From: Pseudomonadota bacterium
GTDB lineage: Bacteria > Pseudomonadota > Gammaproteobacteria > Burkholderiales > Burkholderiaceae_B
DNA length: 30,539 nt
Direction of reading: 5' to 3'
NCBI GenBank assembly: GCA_023427085.1
Contig: JAEZBO010000082.1
Coordinates: 1 to 30,539, forward strand
The notes beneath the pieces were generated by a model, which did no database searches, was not told the DNA's origin, and was given only the letters and a program-made list of their open reading frames with translations. This document shows, piece after piece, positions 9,340 through 17,728 of the stretch (position 1 is the first letter of the stretch; each line of letters begins with the position of its first letter). The position numbers and the translations under genes were made by a program.

Positions 9340-9912
9340 TCAGGAACCGGCCGACACGGTGACCAGCGCCGGGCGCAGCACGCGGTCGGCGATCAGGTAG
9401 CCTTTTTGCAGGCAGGTCACCACGGTGTTGGCGGGCTGCTCGGCGGGCACCGACGAGATCGCCTGATGCTGGTGCGGATCGAACTTGTCGCCCGCGGCCG
9501 GCGCGATTTCCTTCAGGTGATTGCGCTCGAAGGCCGACACCAGCTGCTTGAGGGTCGCCTCGACGCCGCCCTGCAAGGCCTCGACGGTCTGCTCGCCCTG
9601 GGCAATCGCGGCCTCGAGGCTGTCGCGCACCGGCACCAGGCTTTCGGCAAAAGACTCGATGCCGAACTTGCGGGCCTTGCTGGCCTCGTCCTGCGCGCGG
9701 CGGCGCACGTTTTCCATTTCTGCGTGGGCGCGCAGCAGCTTTTCCTGGAGATCCTGCACCTGAGCCTGCGCGGCCGTCAGTGCTGCCTGGGCATCAGCCG
9801 CCTGGGCACCGGCATCGTCCGGCGCCGCGTCCTGGGCGTCGGGCGTCGAGGCAGGGGTGGCGGTCTCGTCGAGTTCGGGCCTGGAATCGGCGGGCTCGTG
9901 CGTAGCCGTCAT
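9340..9912 (-). CDS. grpE: Nucleotide exchange factor GrpE
   Basis: Dimeric cytoplasmic factor that releases ADP from DnaK. The 190-residue protein has an acidic, Ala/Asp/Pro-rich disordered N-terminus (about 1-40), a long dimerising helix (about 40-100, with LRAHAEMENVRRRAQDE, the GrpE signature region), and a C-terminal beta domain (FDPHQHQAISSVP through GYLIADRVLRPALVTV) that contacts the DnaK ATPase. GGAGGATG lies just before the ATG. A sigma-32 promoter sits 39-68 bases upstream of the start codon. The thioredoxin-like gene follows after 32 bases. Confidence 0.98.
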   Translation of the reverse strand: MTATHEPADSRPELDETATPASTPDAQDAAPDDAGAQAADAQAALTAAQAQVQDLQEKLLRAHAEMENVRRRAQDEASKARKFGIESFAESLVPVRDSLEAAIAQGEQTVEALQGGVEATLKQLVSAFERNHLKEIAPAAGDKFDPHQHQAISSVPAEQPANTVVTCLQKGYLIADRVLRPALVTVSAGS

Positions 9913-9950
9913 GGGAACATCCTCCGGGTCAAAAAAGTTGCGGTTGGCCC

Positions 9951-9980
9951 ATAAATGGGGACCGCTCGGCGGATTTCAAG
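9951..9980 (-). promoter_or_regulatory. Sigma-32 heat-shock promoter of grpE
   Basis: Read on the minus strand: CTTGAAA (9980-9974), 13-base spacer, CCCCATTTAT (9960-9951), matching the RpoH consensus at essentially every position. The -10 is embedded in a small inverted repeat, CCCAT (9948-9952) and ATGGG (9955-9959). It should drive grpE and the thioredoxin-like gene. Confidence 0.95.
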
Positions 9981-10033
9981 CCCTGACTACGCAGATCGGG
10001 CTGGCGCCCGCCCCTGGGGCCGGCGGCCTGGGC

Positions 10034-10300
10034 TCAGGCCTTGCCCTTGGACGCCGGCGCGGCGGGATCGCTGGCCGGGAAAGTGTCCTTGAGCGCCTTG
10101 TCGACCTTGTCGCGGTCGGCCTGACGGGCGTGATCGGGGTCGCTGGTGACGGCCACCGGATCGCTGGCCGGGAAGGTATCGTCCAGCGCCTCGTCGAGCT
10201 CGCGCTCGAGTTCGTCTTCGTGCAGCTTGTCGTGGCCGGGCTCGGACGACGTACCGATCGACGAGGTCCGGGCAGGCTTGCGATTTTCTGGCGTGCTCAT
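10034..10300 (-). CDS. Small DTFPASDP-repeat protein, function unknown
   Basis: An 88-residue, highly charged protein without signal peptide or membrane segment. Its main feature is a duplicated motif: LDDTFPASDPVAVT in the middle and LKDTFPASDPAAPA near the C-terminus, each preceded by an acidic/basic helix (DELERELDEA and DRDKVDKA). Small proteins with this repeat occur in other proteobacteria without a known function. I start it at the ATG at 10300 because AGGAG sits just upstream; a start five codons earlier would put that site inside the gene. It lies between hemH and the grpE promoter and may be the last gene of the hrcA-hemH transcript. The spot invites a stress role, but nothing in the protein proves it. 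Confidence 0.8.
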   Translation of the reverse strand: MSTPENRKPARTSSIGTSSEPGHDKLHEDELERELDEALDDTFPASDPVAVTSDPDHARQADRDKVDKALKDTFPASDPAAPASKGKA

Positions 10301-10332
10301 GAAGCTCTCCTGCATTGCGGGTTCCAGCCAGT

Positions 10333-11430
10333 TTATCCCTGCCGTGGCACGCTGCCGGGCCAGCCCTGTAACTGAGTTTGAACCATCTCGGCCAGCGCCT
10401 GCACCCAGGCCGGATCGTCGTTGAGCGCCGGGATGTACCGGAACTGCCGCCCGCCCGCCTTCAGGAACACCTCGCGCGCCTCTTCGGCGATTTCCTCGAG
10501 CGTCTCGATGCAGTCAGCGGTAAAACCCGGGCACACTACATCCACGTCGGTAACACCCTGGCGGGCCAGCTCCTGCAGCGTCGGCTCGGTATACGGTTCG
10601 AGCCAACGCGCGCTGCCGAAGCGGCTCTGGAACGACACCTCGACCTGGCTCTCGTCCAGCCCCAGCCGCTGGCGCAGCGCCCGCGCGGTCTGCAGGCATT
10701 CGCGGTAATAAGGATCACCCAGTTCGATCGAATACCGCGGCAGGCCGTGGAAACTCATCAGCAGCTTCTGCGGCCGGCCGTGGGCGGCCCAATAGCTTTC
10801 GATGCCACCGGCCATCGCGTCGATATAGCCCGGATCGACGTGGAAACGCTTGAGAAAGCGCAGCTCGGGCTGGTTGCGCAGCCTTGCGGCGACGCGGCCG
10901 ACCTGGTCGATCACGGTCGCGGTGGTGCTGGCCGAGTACTGCGGATACAGCGGCACCGTCAGGATGCGCTCGCAACCAGCCTCGCGCAGCGACGCGATCG
11001 CATCGGCCAGCGAGGGGTTGCCGTAACGCATGGCGGGCAGCACCCGCACGTTCAGGCCGCGCGCCCGCAGGCACTGGTCGAGCGCCTCGGCCTGCCGGCG
11101 CGTGTAGACCAGCAGCGGCGAGCCGCCCTCCATCCAGACGCCGGCGTAGCGCGGCGCCAGCCGCACCGGCCGGCGGCGCAGCACGATGCCGTGCAGGATT
11201 GGCAGCCACAGATAGCGCGGAATCTCGATCACGCGCGGATCGGACAGGAATTCGCCCAGGTAGCGGCGGATCGCCGGCGCGGTCGGTTCATCCGGCGTCC
11301 CCAGGTTCACCAGCAGCACGCCCAGCGGGCCGGCCTCGGCCAGCGGCGGATCGGTATCGAAGGGATCCGCCTGGCGGGGCTCGGGCAGATAGCGCTCGGG
11401 CCAGAGGTACTTGAACGATCGCAGGAACAC
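10333..11430 (-). CDS. hemH: Ferrochelatase
   Basis: Inserts Fe2+ into protoporphyrin IX in the last step of protoheme synthesis. The 365-residue protein shows the N-terminal strand LGVLLVNLGTPDEPT (about 36-50), the SDPRVIEIPRYLW segment, LYPQYSASTT (161-170), the catalytic-His motif MSFHGLP (H228) and the acidic motif PGFTADCIETLEE (E309), all as in bacterial class I enzymes. The extra N-terminal stretch MFLRSFKYLWPERYLPEP agrees with Alcaligenaceae relatives as I recall them. It follows hrcA by 51 bases on the same strand. Its place in the heat-shock cluster links heme supply with chaperones by position only. Confidence 0.97.
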   Translation of the reverse strand: MFLRSFKYLWPERYLPEPRQADPFDTDPPLAEAGPLGVLLVNLGTPDEPTAPAIRRYLGEFLSDPRVIEIPRYLWLPILHGIVLRRRPVRLAPRYAGVWMEGGSPLLVYTRRQAEALDQCLRARGLNVRVLPAMRYGNPSLADAIASLREAGCERILTVPLYPQYSASTTATVIDQVGRVAARLRNQPELRFLKRFHVDPGYIDAMAGGIESYWAAHGRPQKLLMSFHGLPRYSIELGDPYYRECLQTARALRQRLGLDESQVEVSFQSRFGSARWLEPYTEPTLQELARQGVTDVDVVCPGFTADCIETLEEIAEEAREVFLKAGGRQFRYIPALNDDPAWVQALAEMVQTQLQGWPGSVPRQG

Positions 11431-11481
11431 GGGGACGGTCTCCGGCTGGCAGGCCGCCGCGAGGCCGGCCTGGATTTATTA

Positions 11482-12492
11482 TTAGTTGGGATTCTGGCTG
11501 AGCGCGTTCGACAGCAGCCTGGACGTGATATCGACGATCGGGATGACCCGGTCGTAGGCCATGCGGGTGGGGCCGATGACGCCCAGCGTGCCGACCACCG
11601 TGCCGTTGACGCCGTACGGCGCGGTAATGATGCTCATGTCTTCCATCGGCACCAGCTGCGAGTCGCCGCCGATGTAGATCTGCACGCCCTGCGCGCGGCT
11701 GGATGCATCGAGCAGCTGCAGCAGTTCGGTCTTCTGCTCGAAGATCGAAAACATCTTGCGCAGCCGCACCATGTCGGACGACAGGTCGGTGACGTCGAGC
11801 AGCTTGCGCTCGCCCGAGATCACCACGGCGTCGTGTTCGTCGACCGGCTCGGTGCCGGTCTCGACCGCGGCCAGCATCAGCCGCGAGATGTCCTCGCGCA
11901 GTTGCGCGAGCTCGGTCGCCAGCGTGCCGCGCACGGCGTCGAAGGACTTGCCGGCGAAATGAATATTGAAGAAATTGCTGGCCTCGAGCAGTTCGTGCTC
12001 GCGGTAGTCGCGTTGCACCACCAGGATGCGGTTCTGCACGTCGCCATCGGGCGTGACGATGATCAGCAGCACGCGGCGCTCGGACAAGCGGATGAATTCG
12101 ATCTGGCGGAACACCTGCGCGCGCTTGGGGGCCAGCACCACGCCGGCGAACTGGGTCAGGTTCGACAGCAGTTGCGCGGCCGCGTTGACCGCGCGGGTCG
12201 GGTCGGCCAGCGGCAGCAGCTCGTTCATGCCGGCCGGATGGGCCAGCTCGATGGTGCGCGCGGCCAGCAGCGTGTCGACGAACACCCGGTAGCCACGCGG
12301 CGTCGGCACGCGGCCGGCCGAGGTATGCGGGCTGTGGATCAGGCCGAGCTCTTCGAGATCGGCCATGACGTTGCGGATCGAGGCGGGCGACAGGTCGAAC
12401 ACCTTGGACAAGGTGCGCGAGCCGACGGGCTGGCCATCGGCGATATATCGTTCTATGAGCGCTTTGAGCAGCGCGCGGGCACGGTCGTCCAT
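11482..12492 (-). CDS. hrcA: Heat-inducible transcription repressor HrcA
   Basis: Repressor that binds CIRCE operators, usually upstream of groESL, with GroEL as its thermosensing partner. The 336-residue protein opens with a winged helix (about 1-75) carrying PVGSRTLSKVFDLSPASIRN and the wing HTSAGRVPTPRGYRVFVD, all typical of HrcA, followed by the GAF-like dimerisation domain (FAGVVLAPK, YIGGDSQL, GTLGVIGPTRMAYDRVIPIV). I see no CIRCE repeat upstream of grpE or dnaK here, where sigma-32 sites are found instead. HrcA therefore most likely controls groESL elsewhere in the genome. It is the first gene of the minus-strand cluster and diverges from nadK. Confidence 0.97.
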   Translation of the reverse strand: MDDRARALLKALIERYIADGQPVGSRTLSKVFDLSPASIRNVMADLEELGLIHSPHTSAGRVPTPRGYRVFVDTLLAARTIELAHPAGMNELLPLADPTRAVNAAAQLLSNLTQFAGVVLAPKRAQVFRQIEFIRLSERRVLLIIVTPDGDVQNRILVVQRDYREHELLEASNFFNIHFAGKSFDAVRGTLATELAQLREDISRLMLAAVETGTEPVDEHDAVVISGERKLLDVTDLSSDMVRLRKMFSIFEQKTELLQLLDASSRAQGVQIYIGGDSQLVPMEDMSIITAPYGVNGTVVGTLGVIGPTRMAYDRVIPIVDITSRLLSNALSQNPN

Positions 12493-12495
12493 GAA

Positions 12496-12508
12496 CGGTA
12501 TTTTACCG
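12496..12508. promoter_or_regulatory. Short inverted repeat just upstream of hrcA
   Basis: CGGTA (12496-12500) and TACCG (12504-12508) flank TTT, four bases ahead of the hrcA start codon. On the minus strand it contains TAAAAT, a possible -10, but it is very close to the ATG. It could be an operator or a small hairpin at the ribosome-binding site. It does not resemble CIRCE. Confidence 0.3.
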
Positions 12509-12612
12509 ATCGGCCGCGCGCCGGGGGAAAAAGTGACGGCATGCCGCCGATGGCGCCCTCGCCCGGCATCGCAGCGCCGCTTTTATCCACCGCCACCGCG
12601 CCATGCGCCCCC

Positions 12613-12618
12613 TATAAT
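12613..12618 (+). promoter_or_regulatory. Probable -10 element of the nadK-recN operon
   Basis: A perfect TATAAT lies 31 bases before the nadK start codon, in an otherwise GC-rich gap. I find no good -35 at the right distance. AGGGG (12637-12641) then serves as the Shine-Dalgarno region. Confidence 0.6.
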
Positions 12619-12649
12619 CCGAGGACATCCATCGCCAGGGGCTTTGCCC

Positions 12650-13555
12650 ATGCATTTTCCCACCGTCGCGCTCATCGGCCGCTATCAGGACACCGGCCTG
12701 GACACCTTGCTGGGCGCGCTTGCGGACACGCTGGCCCAAGCCGGCCGCACCGTGCTGCTCGAGGCCGACACCGCCCGCAATACCGCCGGCCTGAAACATC
12801 TCGAACCCGCCACCTACGAGCAGATCGGCAAACGCGCCGACCTGGCCGTCGTGGTCGGCGGCGACGGCACGATGCTGGGCGCGGCGCGCCAGCTGGCGCC
12901 GCTGGGGGTGCCGGTGGTCGGCATCAACCACGGCCGGCTCGGCTTCATCACCGACATCCCGCTCGAAGACGCCCGCGACGCCCTCACCGGCCTGCTGCAG
13001 GGCAGCTTCGAGGCCGAAGACCGCATGTTGCTGACCGGCTGCGTGGTGCGCGGCGACGAGGTCATGTTCCGCGCCTCGGCGCTCAACGACGTGGTGCTCA
13101 ACCGCGCCGGCCGCGGCGGCATGATCGAAGTACGGCTCGACGTCGACGGCACCTATATGTATACCCAGCGCGCCGACGGCCTGATCGTCTCGACGCCGAC
13201 CGGCTCGACCGCCTATTCGCTGTCGGCCAACGGCCCGATCCTGCATCCCGGCCTCAACGCCATGCTGCTGGTGCCGGTCGCGCCGCAGACCTTGTCGCAC
13301 CGGCCCATCGTGCTGCCCGACGCCGCCGTGCTCGAGCTCACGCTGACGGCCATGGGCCGCGTCGATCACGGCGCCAGCGTGCATTTCGACATGCAGACCT
13401 GGTCGGACCTGCAGCCCGGCGACCGCATCGAGGTGCGGCGCGCGCCGCAGAACATCCGCTTCCTGCACCCCAAGGGTTACAGCTTTTTCTCCACGCTGCG
13501 GCGCAAGCTCTACTGGAACCGCATGCCTTCCCAATCCGGCGACGGAACCGACTGA
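12650..13555 (+). CDS. nadK: NAD kinase
   Basis: Phosphorylates NAD+ to NADP+ in the cytoplasm. The 301-residue protein carries the family's GGDGTM motif at 70-75 (catalytic D72) in ADLAVVVGGDGTMLGAAR, the NHGRLGFITD segment (about 93-102), the ALNDVVLNR strand, and the nucleotide-binding TPTGSTAYSLSANGPIL loop. The frame stays open far upstream across hrcA, but similarity begins at this ATG, with an AGGGG and a TATAAT in the preceding 37 bases. recN starts five bases after the stop, so the two are probably one operon. Confidence 0.97.
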   Translation: MHFPTVALIGRYQDTGLDTLLGALADTLAQAGRTVLLEADTARNTAGLKHLEPATYEQIGKRADLAVVVGGDGTMLGAARQLAPLGVPVVGINHGRLGFITDIPLEDARDALTGLLQGSFEAEDRMLLTGCVVRGDEVMFRASALNDVVLNRAGRGGMIEVRLDVDGTYMYTQRADGLIVSTPTGSTAYSLSANGPILHPGLNAMLLVPVAPQTLSHRPIVLPDAAVLELTLTAMGRVDHGASVHFDMQTWSDLQPGDRIEVRRAPQNIRFLHPKGYSFFSTLRRKLYWNRMPSQSGDGTD

Positions 13556-13560
13556 TTCCC

Positions 13561-15207
13561 ATGCTGCGCGCTCTACATATCCGCGACTTCGTCATCGTCG
13601 AAGAGGCCGAGATCGGCTTCGGGACGGGTTTTACCGTGTTCTCCGGCGAAACCGGCGCGGGCAAGTCGATCTTGATCGACGCCCTCGCGCTGACGCTGGG
13701 CGGCCGCGCCGATGCCGGCATGCTGCGCGAAGGCGCCTCGCGTGCCGACGTCAGCGCGGTGTTCCAGGCCAGCGACAGCCAGCAGGCCTGGCTGGCCGAG
13801 CGCGACATCGACGCCAGCGAAGAGCTGGTGCTGCGGCGGGTCGTCGACGCCCAGGGCCGCAGCCGCGGCTACATCAACGGCACGCCGGCCACCGTCGCGC
13901 AGCTGCGCGAGCTGGGCGACCAACTGGTCGACATCCACGGCCAGCACGCCCACCAGAGCCTGCTGCGCGCCGATGCGCAACGCGAGCTGCTCGACGCGCA
14001 CGGCGGCCACGCCGAGCTGCGCCAGGCCGTGCAACAAGCCTGGAAGACCTGGCGCGGCGCGTCCACGCGGCTCGAGACCGCCGAGCGCGAGGCCGGCACG
14101 CTGGCCACCGAACGCGACCGGCTGCAGTGGCAGTCCGACGAACTCGACAAGCTCGACCTCAAGGCCAACGAGTGGGATGCGCTGCAAGCCGAGCACGACC
14201 GGCTGGCCCATGCCCAGAGCCTGCTCGAGGGTGCCCAGCAGACGCTGGCCGCGCTCGACGACGCCGACGACGCGCTGCAGCCGCGGCTGACCGCGGCGAC
14301 GCAACGCATCGCCCAGCTGCTGCGCCACGACAGCTCGCTGCAGACCGTGCACGACGAGCTCGATTCGGCCCGCATCGCCGTGGCCGAAGCTGTCTCCGAC
14401 CTGCAAAGCTACCTCGACAAGCTCGAGCTCGATCCGGGCCGGCTGGCCCAGGTCGAGCAGCGCATGAGCGGCGCCTTCGACCTGGCCCGCAAGCTGCGGG
14501 TCGAACCGGCCGAGCTGCCGGGCCTGCGCGAATCCCTGCACACGCAGCTGCGCGAGATGGAAGCCAGCAGCGACCTGGACGCGCTGCGCGAGGCCAGCAG
14601 CCAGGCCGAGTCGGCCTACCGCCAGCTTGCCGCGCAACTGAGCAGCGCCCGCCGCAAGGCCGCCAAAGACCTGGGCAAGCGCGTCTCCGAAGCCATGCAG
14701 CAACTGGCCATGCAAGGCGGCAAGTTCGACGTGCAACTGGCCGACGCGGCGCCGTCGGGCGCCGGCCTCGAGTCGGTCGAATTCGCCGTGGCCGGCCATG
14801 CCGGCACCACGCCGCGCGCGCTGGCCAAGGTCGCGTCGGGTGGCGAACTGGCCCGCATCTCGCTGGCGCTGTCGGTGATCGCCAGCCGCGCCGCGCGCGT
14901 GCCCACGCTGATCTTCGACGAGGTCGACAGCGGCGTCGGCGGTGCGGTGGCCGAGGTCGTCGGCCGGCTGCTGCGCGAGCTCGGCGAGCGCCATCAGGTG
15001 CTGTGCGTCACCCACCTGCCACAGGTGGCCGCGTGCGCCAGCTCGCACTATCAGGTCAGCAAGGCCGAGTCGGGCGGCACCACCCGCTCGCAGATCGCCG
15101 AGCTGGGCAAGACCGAACGCGTCGAAGAGATCGCCCGCATGCTGGGCGGCATCAAACTGACCGAAACCACCCGCAAGCACGCGCGCGAGATGTTGGCGCA
15201 ACGCTGA
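13561..15207 (+). CDS. recN: DNA repair protein RecN
   Basis: SMC-like ATPase that acts early in double-strand-break repair. The 548-residue length fits the family. The N-terminal half-ATPase has LRALHIRDFVIVEEAEI and Walker A GETGAGKS (29-36). A helical coiled-coil region (about 155-385), rich in Ala, Glu, Leu and Arg, follows. The C-terminal half carries the ABC signature VASGGELARISLALSVI and Walker B LIFDEVDSGVGG (about 452-463), then VLCVTHLPQVAA. The ATG at 13561 gives the canonical N-terminus. The same frame is open for kilobases upstream, but only as antisense of hemH and hrcA. No LexA box is obvious in the short nadK-recN gap. Confidence 0.97.
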   Translation: MLRALHIRDFVIVEEAEIGFGTGFTVFSGETGAGKSILIDALALTLGGRADAGMLREGASRADVSAVFQASDSQQAWLAERDIDASEELVLRRVVDAQGRSRGYINGTPATVAQLRELGDQLVDIHGQHAHQSLLRADAQRELLDAHGGHAELRQAVQQAWKTWRGASTRLETAEREAGTLATERDRLQWQSDELDKLDLKANEWDALQAEHDRLAHAQSLLEGAQQTLAALDDADDALQPRLTAATQRIAQLLRHDSSLQTVHDELDSARIAVAEAVSDLQSYLDKLELDPGRLAQVEQRMSGAFDLARKLRVEPAELPGLRESLHTQLREMEASSDLDALREASSQAESAYRQLAAQLSSARRKAAKDLGKRVSEAMQQLAMQGGKFDVQLADAAPSGAGLESVEFAVAGHAGTTPRALAKVASGGELARISLALSVIASRAARVPTLIFDEVDSGVGGAVAEVVGRLLRELGERHQVLCVTHLPQVAACASSHYQVSKAESGGTTRSQIAELGKTERVEEIARMLGGIKLTETTRKHAREMLAQR

Positions 15208-15226
15208 AGCCTTCCCATACCCGCCG

Positions 15227-17032
15227 ATGACCACCGCCACGCTGCCCGCCCTGACAACCTCGAGACTGGCCGTGGGGCTGCTGCAAGCCGTGTGGCTGGT
15301 GCTGTTGCGCCAGGCGCTGGTGCACCGGGCGTGGCCGGCCGACTCACCGGCGCTGTTCGGCGCGCTGCTGGTCGTCGGCGTGCTGGTGCCACCCTTGCTG
15401 ATTTCTGGCCTGGGCAATCTTCGCGCGCGCACGCTGGTCATCTGGATACCCGTTGCCGCGCTGCTCTGCGCGGCACTGGCCGTGCATGGCGCATGGGCGT
15501 ATCCGACGATAGCCGACGCTGCCCTGCTGATCTCGGCGGTCGTGCCGCGCTGGCAGGCCTGGTTGTCGCTGGCGGCGATCCTGCTGGTGCTGCACAGCCT
15601 GGTGCTGGCCGGCGACGCCGAGCGACGCGCCTTCGGCAGTTATCCGAGCTTGTTCGACGCCTCGTGGAAACTCGCGTTTCAGCTCACGCTATCGGCCGGT
15701 TTCATCGCCGTGCTGGCCTGCCTGCTGCTGCTCGGCGCCCAGCTGCTCGACCTGATCGGACTCGATTTCCTCGACCGGCTGACCGAGCAATGGCTGTTCT
15801 GGATTCCGGTGATCGCGGTGGCCGCCAGCTACGCGCTGCACGTCACCGACGTACGCGCCAGCATCGTCACCGGCGCGCGCACGCTGATGCTGTCGCTGCT
15901 CGGCTGGCTGCTGCCGGTATTCGTGCTGGTGACGGGCGCCTTCGTCGTGGCGCTGCCGTTCACCGGCCTCGAGCCGCTCTGGGGCACCCGCAGCGCGGCC
16001 GCCATTCTGCTCAGTTGTGCGGCGATGCTGGTGGTGCTGATCAATGCCGCCTATCAGGACGGCAGCGCCGAGCGGCGTGCGCCGGCCGTGCTGCGGGTCG
16101 CCGCGAGCCTCGGCGCGGCCCTGTTGCTGCCGCTGGTGGCGCTGGCCGCCTATGCGCTGGCGCTACGCGTCGGCCAATACGGCTGGACTGCCGACCGCAT
16201 CGTCGCGGTCGCCATCACCGTGCTGCTGGCCGGTTATGCGCTGGGCTACGCGCTGGCGCTGCTGGGCGGCCGGCGCGGCGGGCGGTTTTTCGAACGCAGC
16301 AATCTGCTGTGCGCGCTGGGCGCCGTGGCCGTGCTGCTGGCCTTGCACACGCCGCTGGCCGATCCGGCGCGGCTGGCCACGTCGGATCAGGTCGATCGTT
16401 TGCGCAGCGGCAAGATCGCACCCGAGCAATTCGACTTCGGCTTTTTGCGCTTCGATGCCGGTCAATATGGCAAGCGAGCCCTGGCCGCGCTGGCCGCGCC
16501 CGGCGATGGCCCGCAGGACGCCGCCATCGCCAAGCTGGCGCAGCAGGCACAAGCAGCCAACACCCGCTGGCTGTTAGAGGAAGAAGCCGAGCAGACCCGC
16601 AACGCGCTGACGCCGCAACAACGCGCCGCCAACATCCAGGTCATCCAGCCGCCCGGCGCGGCGCTACCCGACAGCTTTTTGAACCAGGATTGGGCAGACC
16701 GGTTGCCCTCACGTCATCACGCGCCCTGCCTGGTCGAGACGGCGACCTGCGACGCCATCCTGACCGACTTGAACGGCGACGGCGAACCCGAAGTGCTGCT
16801 GTTCATGTCGCCGCACGGCGGCCCCGTCGGCGTGTTCGACCAGGCCGCCGAGCGCGGCTGGACCTACCGGGGCAACCTGAGCAACACCTACTGCCCAGGC
16901 GCGCGCGAGGGTCTGCGCGCCGGCAAGTTCGAGCTGGCACCGCCCGCGCCGCTGCGAGACCTCAGCGTCAACGGCCAGCGGCTGGCATTGCAATGGGATT
17001 GCGAGGCCGATCAGGGCCGGCCAGAAAAGTAA
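15227..17032 (+). CDS. Polytopic membrane protein of the DUF4153 type
   Basis: A 601-residue inner-membrane protein of unknown function. The first 380 residues contain roughly ten hydrophobic segments separated by short charged loops, the layout of DUF4153 proteins. The remaining part (from about 385) is soluble: a polar region with LLEEEAEQTRNALTPQQRAANIQVIQ, then a compact domain with a DLNGDGEPEV acid loop resembling calcium-binding or FG-GAP-type loops, and three Cys near it (PCLVETATC, TYC). The soluble domain probably faces the periplasm. It starts 19 bases after recN and is likely in the same transcript; the functional link is unclear. It converges with fur. Confidence 0.75.
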   Translation: MTTATLPALTTSRLAVGLLQAVWLVLLRQALVHRAWPADSPALFGALLVVGVLVPPLLISGLGNLRARTLVIWIPVAALLCAALAVHGAWAYPTIADAALLISAVVPRWQAWLSLAAILLVLHSLVLAGDAERRAFGSYPSLFDASWKLAFQLTLSAGFIAVLACLLLLGAQLLDLIGLDFLDRLTEQWLFWIPVIAVAASYALHVTDVRASIVTGARTLMLSLLGWLLPVFVLVTGAFVVALPFTGLEPLWGTRSAAAILLSCAAMLVVLINAAYQDGSAERRAPAVLRVAASLGAALLLPLVALAAYALALRVGQYGWTADRIVAVAITVLLAGYALGYALALLGGRRGGRFFERSNLLCALGAVAVLLALHTPLADPARLATSDQVDRLRSGKIAPEQFDFGFLRFDAGQYGKRALAALAAPGDGPQDAAIAKLAQQAQAANTRWLLEEEAEQTRNALTPQQRAANIQVIQPPGAALPDSFLNQDWADRLPSRHHAPCLVETATCDAILTDLNGDGEPEVLLFMSPHGGPVGVFDQAAERGWTYRGNLSNTYCPGAREGLRAGKFELAPPAPLRDLSVNGQRLALQWDCEADQGRPEK

Positions 17033-17086
17033 GGGCGCGGCGGCGCCACGGCTTGCCGCCGGGCCGTCGCCGTCACGCAAATGAGC

Positions 17087-17509
17087 TTAACGGCCGCCGC
17101 GCTGGCAATCGCCGCAGGTGCCGTACAGCACCATGTGATGGCTTTCGAGCACGAAGCCGTTGTCCTTGGCGATCTTGTGCTGGCGCTTTTCGATCTCGGG
17201 ATCCGAGAACTCGACGACCTTGCCGCAATGCGTGCAGATCAGGTGGTCGTGGTGATCGCCGTCGTTCAGCTCGAACACCGCCTTGCCGCTGTCGAACTGG
17301 CTGCGGCTGAGGATGCCGGCCTGCTCGAACTGCGTCAGCACACGGTAGACGGTCGCCAGGCCGATCTCGACGCTCTCGCCGATCAGTGCACGATAGACGT
17401 CTTCGGCGCTCAGGTGACGCTCGTCCGACTTGCGGAAGATATCGAGGATTTTCAGGCGGGGGAAGGTCGCCTTCAGGCCCATGTTCTTGAGGTCGGCTTG
17501 GTCGGTCAT
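17087..17509 (-). CDS. fur: Ferric uptake regulator Fur
   Basis: Fe2+-dependent global repressor of iron acquisition. The 140-residue protein has the winged helix (1-82; GLKATFPRLKILDIF, LSAEDVYRAL, GLATVYRVLTQFEQAGI), then the metal-binding dimerisation domain with HHDHL (86-90), C92-T-H-C95 and C132-G-D-C135, which are the structural zinc and iron-site residues. The ATG at 17509 yields the standard N-terminus (MTDQADLKNMGLK); the frame is open upstream but that part is unrelated to Fur. It diverges from bamE, as in many proteobacteria, sharing a 219-base regulatory region. Confidence 0.97.
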   Translation of the reverse strand: MTDQADLKNMGLKATFPRLKILDIFRKSDERHLSAEDVYRALIGESVEIGLATVYRVLTQFEQAGILSRSQFDSGKAVFELNDGDHHDHLICTHCGKVVEFSDPEIEKRQHKIAKDNGFVLESHHMVLYGTCGDCQRGGR

Positions 17510-17684
17510 GTCTATGGCTCTCGTCGTGCGTAGGAGATGATGGCAGGCCCGGGCATCAGACCCAACCAGACCCTGGGGGCGCAAGCCGTCTGCTGCCACC
17601 CGACCCCCTGTCACGCGGCTGCGCGACGGGAGCCACGCTGGGTGGCCTTCCACTGGTCATACTACGGCTTGGTTCTTAAACCTT

Positions 17685-17695
17685 TATGATAACGG
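17685..17695. promoter_or_regulatory. AT-rich promoter-like patch in the fur-bamE gap
   Basis: The 219 bases between fur and bamE hold no gene. TATGATAACGG here lies in the only AT-rich stretch (about 17674-17700), 35-45 bases before the bamE start. TATGAT is a fair -10, without a recognisable -35. The GATAAC within it is one base from a Fur-box hexamer, but the flanking repeats are not there, so autoregulation by Fur is only a possibility. The same 11 bases recur upstream of the Gly-tRNA. Confidence 0.4.
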
Positions 17696-17728
17696 TTTTA
17701 GCGGTCCCATCTTCACAAGGGGTGCAGC

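Noticed and set aside
10378..15207. A single 4.8-kb open frame on the + strand (1609 codons)
   Set aside because: Only its last 548 codons are a gene (recN from 13561). The rest is antisense to hemH and hrcA and out of frame over nadK; such long open frames are common in GC-rich DNA because stop codons are rare.
13573..15441. 622-codon minus frame opposite recN
   Set aside because: Low-complexity Gly/Ala/Leu/Gln shadow of recN with no recognisable motif.
15292..17310. 672-codon + frame overlapping the DUF4153 gene
   Set aside because: Extremely Arg/Ala-rich and out of frame with a protein showing clean membrane segments; it also runs through the end of fur.
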